From Acidobacteriota bacterium (GTDB lineage: Bacteria; Acidobacteriota; Terriglobia; Terriglobales; SCQP01), in contig JAJYIU010000031.1 in NCBI GenBank assembly GCA_021789895.1, positions 1 to 39,825 on the forward strand: a stretch of 39,825 nucleotides of DNA. Direction: 5' to 3'. Numbering within the stretch: the first letter of the stretch is position 1; each line of letters opens with the position of its first letter. Shown here in pieces: positions 6,435 to 14,536 of the stretch. The notes under the pieces are model-generated. The model ran no database searches, was not told where the DNA came from, and worked only from the letters and a program-made list of their open reading frames with translations. Made by a program: the position numbers and the translations under genes.

Positions 6435-9317
6435 ATGCCTATGCGAATCCGGCGATCCTTGACTCTGGCCAGCGTGGCTACGGCGGCGCTGGGCCTGTGC
6501 TGCGGGCTGGCATTGTTGGCGGCGCACGCGCCGGGCAAACCCCAACCCACCGCCGGCGCCGGCGCGGCGGCGAGTTGGCGGCCGCGCACCCAGCTCCATC
6601 GCTTTCGCAAACCCTGGGAGCGCGGCAGCCTGGGTTTGCGGGAAACGCTCAAGCAGTTGAATACGCGCGCCAGCCTGTTGTTCATCGTGGCTCATCCGGA
6701 TGACGAAGACGGCGGCCTGCTCGCCTGGTTAACCTACGGACTGGGCGCGCGGGTGGATCTGCTAACGCTGAATCGCGGCGAAGGCGGGCAGAACCTGATG
6801 TCGAGCGATTTTTGGGACCGGCTGGGGCTGGTGCGCACCCAGGAACTGCTGGCCGCCGACCGCTACTATGGCGTGGACCGCCAATATTGGACGCGGGCGA
6901 TTGATTTTGGGTTTTCCAAGACCCGGCGGGGCTCCTTGCGGCAATGGGGGCGGCAGCGGGTGCTGAGCGACGTGGTGCGGGTGGTGCGGCTGACGCATCC
7001 GCTGGTGATCGCCTCCAGCTTCAATGGCGGGCCCAGCGACGGCCATGGGCAGCACCAGGTGTCGGGCGAAATGGCGCAGCTCGGCTACGCCCTGGCCGGG
7101 AACGCGAGCCAATTCCCGCGTCAACTGCAAAACGGCCTCACTGCCTGGCAGCCGCTCAAGGACTATGCCCGGCGTCCATTCTTTCGCGCCACCCGCCGCG
7201 GCATCTACGACTATGCCACCGGGCACACGGTTCCCGCCCGTCTCTTCAATTACATCACCCGCAAGTGGATGCCGCTGCCGCTTGCAACCAACGTGCAAGT
7301 GCCGGAAGGAGACTACGATCCGGCATTGGGCGAAACATATTTGCAACTGGCGCGGCAGGGCTGGAGCCTGCAAAAAACGCAAAACGGCGGCGGAGGCGTT
7401 CCCGGCCCCGGCGGTATGGACGTAGGCTATCACCGCGACGCCAGCCGGATGAGCGTGCCGGAACACGAACGCAATTTTTTCGATGGCATTGACATATCCC
7501 TGACCGGGATTGCCGATCTGGCCCCCGCGCCCGCGCGCCCGGCACTGCGGCAGCGGCTGCAGGCCATACAGTCGGCAGTGGATGAGGCGCGCCGGGCATA
7601 CGAACTGTCCCGCCCCTGGCAATCGGCGCCGGCGCTGGCGCGCGGGCTCCGCCTGACCGAGGCAATGCTCAAAGATTTGCCGGCCTGGGCGATGCCGGCC
7701 GCGGCGCGCGCGGATGTCGGCTTCGAGTTGCGGGTGAAGGCGCGGCAGTTCAACCGCGGGTTGATTCAGGCGCTGGGAATCTATCTGGGGGCCACCACGG
7801 CGGCGCCGCATGCGGCGCGGGGTCCATTCGCGCGCTTTATGGGCCCGCAAGCCGGCATCCGCCTCGCCATTCCGGGCGAACATTTCGGCGTAGCGGTGCG
7901 GTTGAGTGCGGAAGCGCCGCTGGCGCTGGGAAGGGCGCGGATCTGGTTGCGCGCCACGCAACCGCAGGGCTGGGAACTGGCGCCCGCGAGCCATGCCGCA
8001 ATGCTGGCGCCGGGGCGGCCGGCGTCCGCTTTCTTTGGGGTGACGACGCCGCCGCACGACAATTTCACCCGCCCCTATTTCGTGCGCCCCGGGTTGCGGC
8101 AGTCCTATTACCACCTCCGCGATGGGCGTTACCGCAATCTCCCCTTCGCGCCGTATCCGCTGATCGCACGGGCGGCGGTGAACTATCGCGGCATCGCAAT
8201 CGAAGTCGCGAAAGTGGTGGAAAGCGTAAGGCGCGTGACCGGCCGCGGGCAGGTGTTTACTCCGCTGGCCCTGGCGCCGGCGCTGTCATTGTGGATTGCG
8301 CCCCATGCCGGGATCGCGCCGCTCAACCATCGCTCCTTCCGCGTGAGCGTATTCCTGCACAGCAATGCGCCCCAGCTCGAGCACGGCGAGTTGCGGCTGC
8401 GCATGCCGCCTAGCTGGCACAGCGTGCCGGCCGCGGCCGCCTTTCGCCTGAACGAAGGCGGCAACGCGCTGCTGAGCTTTCAAGTATTTCCGCGCCGGCT
8501 CGAGCGGCGCACCTACACGCTGCACGCGCTTGCCACCGCCGGCGGCGAAAGCTATCGCCAGGGCTACGTCACTGTCGGCTACCCCGGACTGCAGCCGTAT
8601 TACTACTATCGCAACGCGGAATACCGCGTCACCGGAGTGCAGGCGCGGGTGGCGCCGGGGCTGCGCACCGGCTATATCAGCGGCACCGGCGACCAGGTGC
8701 CGCAAGCGATTCAGCAATTGGGCGTGCCGGTCGCGGGCATTTCCAACGCCGAGCTGGCGCACGGCAATCTCGGCCAGTACAGCGCCATCGTGCTCGGCAT
8801 TCGCGCCTACGCCGCCCGCCCGGCGCTGGCCGCCTATAACGACCGCCTGCTGGATTACGTGCATCGGGGCGGAGTGCTGATCGTGCAATACGGCACAGGC
8901 GAATTCAATCACAACTACGGGCCGTATCCTTATCAACTGATCAGCAGCCCCCCTTACACGGTGGTGGACGAGACCGCGCCGGTGCGTATATTGATGCCGC
9001 AAAATCCGCTGCTGCGCTGGCCTAACCGCATTACCGAGGCCGATTTTGCCGGCTGGCTGGAAGAGCGCGGGCACGATTTTCTCGCTCATTGGGACCCGCG
9101 CTACCAGGCGCTGCTGGAAACGCACGATCCGGAACAGGCGCCGCAGCGCGGCGGGCTGCTCTATGCGCGCTACGGACAAGGCGTCTATATCTATTGCGCT
9201 TATGCGCTCTACCGGCAACTGCCCGAGGGGGTGCCGGGCGCGTACCGGCTGCTGGCCAATCTCATCAGCCTGGCGCGCAATCCCAAGCGTCATGCCGGGC
9301 GCCGGGCGGCGCCTTAA
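6435..9317 (+). CDS. Secreted PIG-L/LmbE deacetylase with C-terminal GATase-like domain
   Basis: A 960-residue exported protein. A signal peptide (LTLASVATAALGLCCGLALLAAHA) leads to a PIG-L/LmbE domain from about residue 75. It has the zinc and catalytic motif AHPDDED (86-92; H87 and D90) and the later GHGQHQ, whose H204 and H207 supply the third metal ligand. Such enzymes hydrolyse N-acetyl groups from GlcNAc-type sugars. The middle (about 460-740) is beta-rich and unassigned. The last 200 residues (from VPQAIQQLGVPV through YVHRGGVLIVQYGTG) look like a class-I glutamine-amidotransferase-like sandwich without an obvious catalytic Cys-His pair, possibly a binding or trimerisation module. Very long PIG-L proteins of this kind are common in Acidobacteria. 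The natural substrate is unknown; a periplasmic or extracellular glycan is likely. Confidence 0.88.
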   Translation: MPMRIRRSLTLASVATAALGLCCGLALLAAHAPGKPQPTAGAGAAASWRPRTQLHRFRKPWERGSLGLRETLKQLNTRASLLFIVAHPDDEDGGLLAWLTYGLGARVDLLTLNRGEGGQNLMSSDFWDRLGLVRTQELLAADRYYGVDRQYWTRAIDFGFSKTRRGSLRQWGRQRVLSDVVRVVRLTHPLVIASSFNGGPSDGHGQHQVSGEMAQLGYALAGNASQFPRQLQNGLTAWQPLKDYARRPFFRATRRGIYDYATGHTVPARLFNYITRKWMPLPLATNVQVPEGDYDPALGETYLQLARQGWSLQKTQNGGGGVPGPGGMDVGYHRDASRMSVPEHERNFFDGIDISLTGIADLAPAPARPALRQRLQAIQSAVDEARRAYELSRPWQSAPALARGLRLTEAMLKDLPAWAMPAAARADVGFELRVKARQFNRGLIQALGIYLGATTAAPHAARGPFARFMGPQAGIRLAIPGEHFGVAVRLSAEAPLALGRARIWLRATQPQGWELAPASHAAMLAPGRPASAFFGVTTPPHDNFTRPYFVRPGLRQSYYHLRDGRYRNLPFAPYPLIARAAVNYRGIAIEVAKVVESVRRVTGRGQVFTPLALAPALSLWIAPHAGIAPLNHRSFRVSVFLHSNAPQLEHGELRLRMPPSWHSVPAAAAFRLNEGGNALLSFQVFPRRLERRTYTLHALATAGGESYRQGYVTVGYPGLQPYYYYRNAEYRVTGVQARVAPGLRTGYISGTGDQVPQAIQQLGVPVAGISNAELAHGNLGQYSAIVLGIRAYAARPALAAYNDRLLDYVHRGGVLIVQYGTGEFNHNYGPYPYQLISSPPYTVVDETAPVRILMPQNPLLRWPNRITEADFAGWLEERGHDFLAHWDPRYQALLETHDPEQAPQRGGLLYARYGQGVYIYCAYALYRQLPEGVPGAYRLLANLISLARNPKRHAGRRAAP

Positions 9318-9376
9318 CATCCGGCGCGCCTTTATTGATTGAAACGCACGAACGCCGCCGGTAATCTAAAAGAACA

Positions 9377-9781
9377 GTGTTGAGGTTTCGTTCTTCAGCT
9401 CTGCAGGCGGGGCTGGCATTGGGCCTGATTTTCAGCCTCAGTTGGCCGGTGCTGCCGCAATTTGCCTGCGCGGGCGCGAGTCTGCTGCCGCCTTGCTGCG
9501 CCCATGGAAAAATGTGTCCCATGATGCGCCGCATGCGCCTGGCGGGCCGTCGCCTGGGAATTTGTCCCGGCATGAGTCACGGCTGCGCCTGCATGCTGTC
9601 TTCCGTGCCCGATCATTTGCGCCTGGCGCCGGCGACGGCCGCCACTTTGCCGGCCGGAGCCGCGCTCCTCCGCAGCTTGCTGCCCGCCGGCAGGAACGAA
9701 CGACTGCCGGCCGGCCCACAAATCGCCAAACGCGCCCTTCCGCCGCCCGATCCGCCTCCACGATCTTCCCACCGGCTCTAA
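9377..9781 (+). CDS. Small secreted Cys/Met-rich protein, possible metal handling
   Basis: A 134-residue protein with a signal peptide (LALGLIFSLSWPVLPQFACA). A mature N-terminal region then has closely spaced Cys, Met and His: PPCCAHGKMCPMMRRMR and GICPGMSHGCACM. The C-terminus is Pro-rich (PPPDPPPRSSHRL). The first codons are GTG then TTG, so the exact start is uncertain. I recognise no named family; the layout resembles small secreted acidobacterial proteins with a CC...CPMM pattern. Soft ligands of this kind suggest copper or another thiophilic metal, but that is inference only. It precedes an exported beta-rich protein by about 190 bases in the same direction. Confidence 0.5.
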   Translation: MLRFRSSALQAGLALGLIFSLSWPVLPQFACAGASLLPPCCAHGKMCPMMRRMRLAGRRLGICPGMSHGCACMLSSVPDHLRLAPATAATLPAGAALLRSLLPAGRNERLPAGPQIAKRALPPPDPPPRSSHRL

Positions 9782-9934
9782 CCCACTGATTTTTCGCCGC
9801 TGCAGCGCGCTCCGCCAGGACTTTGTCCCAAGACGGGCGCCGCCGCTGCCGCCGGCGCCGCGGCCGTTTTTGGCCGCGATCAGGCCGAGGCGAACCTGCA
9901 TGCGGGCGCCCCGGAGCATCTTTTTCGATATTCA

Positions 9935-9954
9935 CCGGCGCGGAAAGGCGCCGG
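9935..9954 (+). promoter_or_regulatory. Hairpin overlapping the Shine-Dalgarno of the next gene
   Basis: Bases 9935-9941 (CCGGCGC) pair perfectly with 9948-9954 around a GGAAAG loop. The right arm ends inside the GGAGG ribosome site at 9953-9957 of the following gene, so folding could hide part of it. It may be chance in GC-rich DNA. Confidence 0.25.
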
Positions 9955-9970
9955 AGGGAAATTGTGGAGA

Positions 9971-10918
9971 ATGGTTTGCAAAATGAAAACCCGGTTTAAT
10001 TTCTCGAAAACCTGTCTGCTGGCGATTGTGGTGCTGTGCGGCAGCCAGTCCGTTTGGGCGCATGGCAAAGTGGGCAAGCGCCTCTTCCTGGAGCCGCTCA
10101 CCGCCGCCGACGCCAACGTGAAAAACGAGCTGGACCTGCCCCGATTCGAGTTTTTATCCCAGCCCGGCGGCTGGGCGCAAACCCTGAGCTACAGTTTTGA
10201 GAAGGAGCTATACCCCGGACGCATTTCCTTCGTGCTGGGCCAGGATCATGTGCGGCAGCCAGGCGCGGGAGGCATGAACCTTTCCGGCTGGGACAATCTC
10301 GATGCCGGCATGAAATGGGAAGCCTACAAGAATGCGGCGCATGAGTTCGCATTCAGCCCGGCCTTATTTGTCACACTGCCGACTGGAAATTCCCGCATCA
10401 CAACGCGGCAGACAGTCTGGCAGCCGATGCTGCTGTTCGCCAAGGGCATGGGCGACCTGCATCGCGGCTGGCTGCGGCCCCTGGCATTGCAAGGCGACGT
10501 GGGCTACGCGCGCTCCAGCAGCGGGCCTCGCACCCGGCAAGCCATCTACGACCTGGTGCTGGAATACAGCCTGCCCTATCTGAATCAATGGGTGCGGCAC
10601 GCCAATGCCGGCTACCGAACCGACGATACCCTGCGGACGGGCTGGCGCCCGGGCGCCATTCTCGGCGACCTGCTGCCGTTCGTCGAGATCAACAGCACCC
10701 AGGCGATCGAGCACACTCCGGGCGGGAAAACGACGTTCGTCCGTCCCGGCGTCGCATATATGGGTTCTTATTTTCAGATCAGCGCGGCTTGGGAGCGCGT
10801 AGTGAGCGGACCGCCGGGCATAATCGGACGCTCCGGCGGCGTCATTTTGGGAGATTTATTTCTGGACGATATTGTTCCGGCGCTGCGCTGGACGCCCTGG
10901 GGACAATCGCCGGAATGA
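9971..10918 (+). CDS. Exported beta-rich, outer-membrane-like protein of unknown function
   Basis: A protein of about 315 residues with a clear signal peptide (TCLLAIVVLCGSQSVWAHG). A long series of alternating amphipathic strands ending in aromatic residues follows (WAQTLSYSFEKELYPG, HEFAFSPALFVTLP, QAIYDLVLEYSLPYL), as expected of an outer-membrane beta-barrel or a transporter-like protein of the phenol-degradation/MetA type. The last residues end RWTPWGQSPE, not the usual terminal phenylalanine. Three starts are possible (TTG 9962, ATG 9971, ATG 9983); GGAGG at 9953-9957 fits 9962 or 9971. It lies behind the Cys/Met-rich gene and may work with it in metal handling; that link is only positional. 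The gene ends 64 bases before a convergent gene. Confidence 0.6.
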   Translation: MVCKMKTRFNFSKTCLLAIVVLCGSQSVWAHGKVGKRLFLEPLTAADANVKNELDLPRFEFLSQPGGWAQTLSYSFEKELYPGRISFVLGQDHVRQPGAGGMNLSGWDNLDAGMKWEAYKNAAHEFAFSPALFVTLPTGNSRITTRQTVWQPMLLFAKGMGDLHRGWLRPLALQGDVGYARSSSGPRTRQAIYDLVLEYSLPYLNQWVRHANAGYRTDDTLRTGWRPGAILGDLLPFVEINSTQAIEHTPGGKTTFVRPGVAYMGSYFQISAAWERVVSGPPGIIGRSGGVILGDLFLDDIVPALRWTPWGQSPE

Positions 10919-10982
10919 AGCTGCCGCCGCGAATGAGGGTGGAGTTGCTGCCGGCAAGCCCTCGCGCCGTACAGGACGAGCC

Positions 10983-13466
10983 TCATGGCCGCCGCGGAAG
11001 ACCGATGGAACGCTTGCCGAGCGATTCCGGCGCCGTTGCCGGCCGGCCCGAGACCGGCTGACCGGGCAAGCGACTGGGAGCCAGCGCGCGCGGCTGGAGA
11101 AGGTAGGCGCGCCCGGGCCGAGCGGAAATCTGCAGCACGCTTTCGGAGGTTGGACGCAGCACGAGCGAGCGCGTGCGCGCATCGAAGATTTCCGCCGGCC
11201 GTCCCGGCCATGGATTGCGGATGCAGAGCTTTCGCGCCGTTCCGTTTTCGATGATGGCCGCCCGCAACCGGCCCTGGCGTATCCACACATGCACCCGGCC
11301 ACCGTGCAGAACGTACACGGTGGCATCGGCATCCCAATTCTTGGGCCACGCGGGGGCGATACGGATGAGCCCATCGGAATCCTGGACCAGGGCCTGTTGC
11401 AGGGCGTCCGCCACTACGCCGATCTGCTCGACGTAGAATTCGGGGCCGGCGAAGCGGGCAAAGCCGGAGGGGTAGGCTTGATATTTGGCAGTCAAAGCCC
11501 GCAGGCTCGACTCGAACTGACCGGCGAGCCCGAGCCGCGCCGCCTGGATCGGATCGAAGCTCCAATCGTCGAGGTTCTGGTAAGGGCGATGGAGAAACGT
11601 GCGCACGCCGAGCGCGTGCCGAGCTCCGCCGCCGTCAATCAGCTCATACGGCCACACCGGCTCAAGACCGACGTTTTCCGAATTGTGAATCCTGGCGCCC
11701 GGATCATGGCTGGCGATGATGATGGTGTCGTTTCGCCGGGAATGCGGGTCCACCAGCGCCTGGGGCGACGCCAGGGCAACCATGGGAAAGCCGGGAATGC
11801 GCGGCAGGTCCTGTTTCAGCTCTTTCACTAGGGCGCCATCGGTTCCGAGCAAGGCCGCCGCCTGCATGACTGCCGGAAAGAGGGCGCGCATGGCGCCGAT
11901 GTCGGTGGTGGGATCGTGAACATCCCATTCCGTTTCATGGGCGTTCGAGGGAAACGTATGCAGCCGGCCATCCCGGCCGCGGGTGGCGTAAGCCCGCAGA
12001 AAACGGGCCGATTCGCGCATCACCGGATAATTTTTACGGAGGAAAACGAGATGGCCGGTGTATTCGAATTGGCGCCAGATCCAAAGGCTGACTTCCGCTC
12101 CGGTGGTCAGAGTGCGGGCATTGTAAAAGGGACGAAAATCTTCGCCGCAGTCGATGGCCGGCGCGGCGGCCCAGGTTTCATTCTCATATCCCCGGCCATT
12201 GAAGCGCATGGTTTCCGGGATGCAGGCACCGGGGCGGCCGCCCATATGCGCGCGGGTCCAGGCGAGGATGTGGCCGAGATTTTCCCGATACAAGCGAAAG
12301 TAAGGCTGATTGAGGGCGAAGGCGCCGGCGCCCAGATTCGCGTCCACCTGCATGCGCAGATTCCAATGCCAAAAAGCCGCCGGGTCCCACTGGTGATGGT
12401 CGCGAAAAGCGGAGAACAAATCGCCAATGCCGGCCTGCGAGCCGGGGAAGCGGCCGCGGCTTTCAGCCGCGGCGGTGAACAAATCGATGGCGCGCAGATG
12501 CTCAAAGTAGCCGGCCGCACCGTCGCGGGAATGGAGTTTCATCAGCCCGACGCGGCTCCAGAACCGATGCCACCAGGCGCGATGCTCGCCGGCCGGCAGC
12601 AACCGCGCCGCGGCCAGCAACTTCGCCGCCGCCGCCGCGGCATCGCCGCCACGCCAGGCAGGAGCGCCGATGAGCACGCGGAAGGAACCGTCAGCGTGCG
12701 GCAGGAAGCGAAGCCTGACGGAGCGTGAACCCTCTGGTTCCACGCGAACCTGGCGCGCATCGGCGGTGATCGCCGCCAGCGAGCCGAACCGTTGCCCACT
12801 CGCGCCGGCCTGACGGTGATCGCGCCAAGTCTCGGCGAGAATTCCCATTTTCTCCGTATGCAGCACCTGCGGCCGGCGCGGCGCCCAGAGATGCAATTCG
12901 GCAATCTGCTCCTGTTTGGGATTTGCGCCGGTGACGTCAATGAACATGACATCGAGCCCCGCGGCCACATAGGCGGTGGCGGTCATGCCGCCGCCACGCT
13001 GGCGAAATTCGCCGTCATAAAGATCGAGCCGGCCGGCATAGCCGGCTGGGGAGGCCAGTTTTTTCAATCCGGGCAACACCACCTGCCCGGGCGACCGGCG
13101 CAAAGGAAAGGTATCGCCGCGATTCAACTGCGCCGTGAAGCCGTCCTGCGCCCAGACGGCGACTCCGAGGCGGCCGTTCCCCAGCGGCATGGCCGAGGCA
13201 GGCAAAACATTGGGCCGTTGCAGGATGATATCGGAGCGCTCCACCACTTCCCGGCGATGGATGAGATAACGCCAGCGGCCGCGGCTGGCTGGCAAGGCCG
13301 CATGCTGGCCCAGCGCCGTTTGCACTCGGGGCGCGCCGATGCAGAGCAGGCTGGCAAGCGCCCCTGCCCGGCTAAGACGGCGGATCAGCAGGCGCCGCCG
13401 GCCGGGGTGGCGGCGGGGCGCCCGGATAGCCAAGCGCTTATTCCAATAATTTATAGAGCCTCGCAT
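10983..13466 (-). CDS. DUF5703 / GH95-like secreted glycoside-hydrolase-like protein
   Basis: An 827-residue exported protein. A long Arg-rich N-region (RRRLLIRRLSRAG) precedes a hydrophobic core (ALASLLCIGA), so export by Sec or perhaps Tat is likely. The N-terminal beta-sandwich has the pattern seen in DUF5703 and GH95-related proteins (DIILQRPN, ASAMPLGNGRLGVAVW, QLNRGDTF). The middle is helical with many Trp, Asn and acidic residues (HHQWDPAAFWHWNLRMQVDA, SNAHETEWDVHDPTTD, NSENVGLEPVWPYELID), fitting an (alpha/alpha)6 barrel. A small beta domain closes the chain. It would cleave or bind a plant- or microbe-derived polysaccharide; no substrate or catalytic acid can be named. ATG 13466 was chosen; upstream in-frame codons look non-coding. 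It converges with the outer-membrane-like gene. Confidence 0.75.
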   Translation of the reverse strand: MRGSINYWNKRLAIRAPRRHPGRRRLLIRRLSRAGALASLLCIGAPRVQTALGQHAALPASRGRWRYLIHRREVVERSDIILQRPNVLPASAMPLGNGRLGVAVWAQDGFTAQLNRGDTFPLRRSPGQVVLPGLKKLASPAGYAGRLDLYDGEFRQRGGGMTATAYVAAGLDVMFIDVTGANPKQEQIAELHLWAPRRPQVLHTEKMGILAETWRDHRQAGASGQRFGSLAAITADARQVRVEPEGSRSVRLRFLPHADGSFRVLIGAPAWRGGDAAAAAAKLLAAARLLPAGEHRAWWHRFWSRVGLMKLHSRDGAAGYFEHLRAIDLFTAAAESRGRFPGSQAGIGDLFSAFRDHHQWDPAAFWHWNLRMQVDANLGAGAFALNQPYFRLYRENLGHILAWTRAHMGGRPGACIPETMRFNGRGYENETWAAAPAIDCGEDFRPFYNARTLTTGAEVSLWIWRQFEYTGHLVFLRKNYPVMRESARFLRAYATRGRDGRLHTFPSNAHETEWDVHDPTTDIGAMRALFPAVMQAAALLGTDGALVKELKQDLPRIPGFPMVALASPQALVDPHSRRNDTIIIASHDPGARIHNSENVGLEPVWPYELIDGGGARHALGVRTFLHRPYQNLDDWSFDPIQAARLGLAGQFESSLRALTAKYQAYPSGFARFAGPEFYVEQIGVVADALQQALVQDSDGLIRIAPAWPKNWDADATVYVLHGGRVHVWIRQGRLRAAIIENGTARKLCIRNPWPGRPAEIFDARTRSLVLRPTSESVLQISARPGRAYLLQPRALAPSRLPGQPVSGRPATAPESLGKRSIGLPRRP

Positions 13467-13650
13467 GGCCTGCAACCTACCCATCGAGTGCACATCCATT
13501 GCTGCGGCGAATGATTTGCCAACTGCCACGCTGGCAGATTGGCATAGTAGCACTTGGGCCCGGCAGTTTGCGCGAACTAAGCCGAATCCGGGAATGGCCT
13601 AAATCGAAAATGGCGGGAGCGCTCCAGTAGCTTGCGTCTACAATTCCCCC

Positions 13651-14439
13651 ATGCGCCTGAGCGCCGTCTTCGCCGCCGTTGCGCTGCTCGCTTTCGCCGG
13701 ATGCCGCCGGCATGAGCGCGCAGCCGGCCGTATTGCGGCTCGCCCGCCGGAGGCTTCGAGCGGCTGGATCGACAGCCGCGGCGACGGCTTCCCCGATGCC
13801 GCCCATTTGACCAGCGCAAGCGATCGCCAGGCGCTGCGCCGCTGGATTGCCTTCATCGCCGAGAGCGAGTTTCAACATCCGCGGCAACTGGCCGCGCGGG
13901 TCGATTGCGCCGGCTTTGCTCGCTGGGTGCTGCAAGAGGCGCTGCGGCGCCATGACGCGCGCTGGTGGCGCCGCATGCGCTTCGCCTTCCTGCCTCCCGC
14001 CGCTGACGTCGCCGCCTGGAACTACCCCCAAGGGCCGCTGGGCGACCGTCTTTTCCGGATCCGGCCTGGCGCCTTCCATCCCTCCGACCTGGCCGATGGC
14101 ACATTCCGCAGTTTCGCCGACGCCCGCCATCTGATTCTATTCAACACCGTGCGGATCAGCCGGAATCTCGCCCCAGCCCGCCCCGGCGATCTACTCTTTT
14201 TCTATCAGCCGGGTCACAATGAGCCTTATCACACCATGCTCTATGTGGGTGGCTCGACTTATTTTCCAACTCATCATCACCGGTTTGTGGTATACGATAC
14301 GGGAGTAATGCCCGACGGACGCTCGGAGATCCGGATGATGGCGCTCAAGGCGCTGCGGCACTATCCCATTCCGCGCTGGCGGCCGGCGCTTTCCAACCCG
14401 CGCTTTCTCGGCGTCTATCGTTGGAAGATTTTGGAATAG
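13651..14439 (+). CDS. DUF1175 (YfaT-like) lipoprotein with NlpC/P60-like Cys/His pair
   Basis: A 262-residue protein. The N-terminus MRLSAVFAAVALLAFAGC ends in a plausible lipobox with C18 as lipid attachment site. The body matches the DUF1175 family typified by E. coli YfaT (WIDSRGDGFPDAAHL, SASDRQALRRWI, GDLLFFYQPG). A DCAGF motif with C86 and a YHTMLYVGG motif with H194 are arranged as the catalytic Cys and His of NlpC/P60 papain-like hydrolases. A peptidoglycan- or peptide-cleaving activity is therefore plausible; this is inference and not shown for the family. It stands 97 bases before the alpha-2-macroglobulin gene, the same association as yfaT-yfaS in E. coli. Its start has no good ribosome site. 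Confidence 0.8.
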   Translation: MRLSAVFAAVALLAFAGCRRHERAAGRIAARPPEASSGWIDSRGDGFPDAAHLTSASDRQALRRWIAFIAESEFQHPRQLAARVDCAGFARWVLQEALRRHDARWWRRMRFAFLPPAADVAAWNYPQGPLGDRLFRIRPGAFHPSDLADGTFRSFADARHLILFNTVRISRNLAPARPGDLLFFYQPGHNEPYHTMLYVGGSTYFPTHHHRFVVYDTGVMPDGRSEIRMMALKALRHYPIPRWRPALSNPRFLGVYRWKILE

Positions 14440-14536
14440 TCGCGGAACTTGGCCGGCAACGCGTCCTCGCCGAGCCAGGAATCATCCCCGATTCCCTAAC
14501 TGCGCCCGAGCTGTTGTAGCAGTCCGGAAGGAAGCG

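Noticed and set aside
9395-9935. Minus-strand frames opposite the Cys/Met-rich gene
   Set aside because: They lack a signal peptide or any motif, while the plus strand gives a clean signal peptide followed by clustered Cys/Met.
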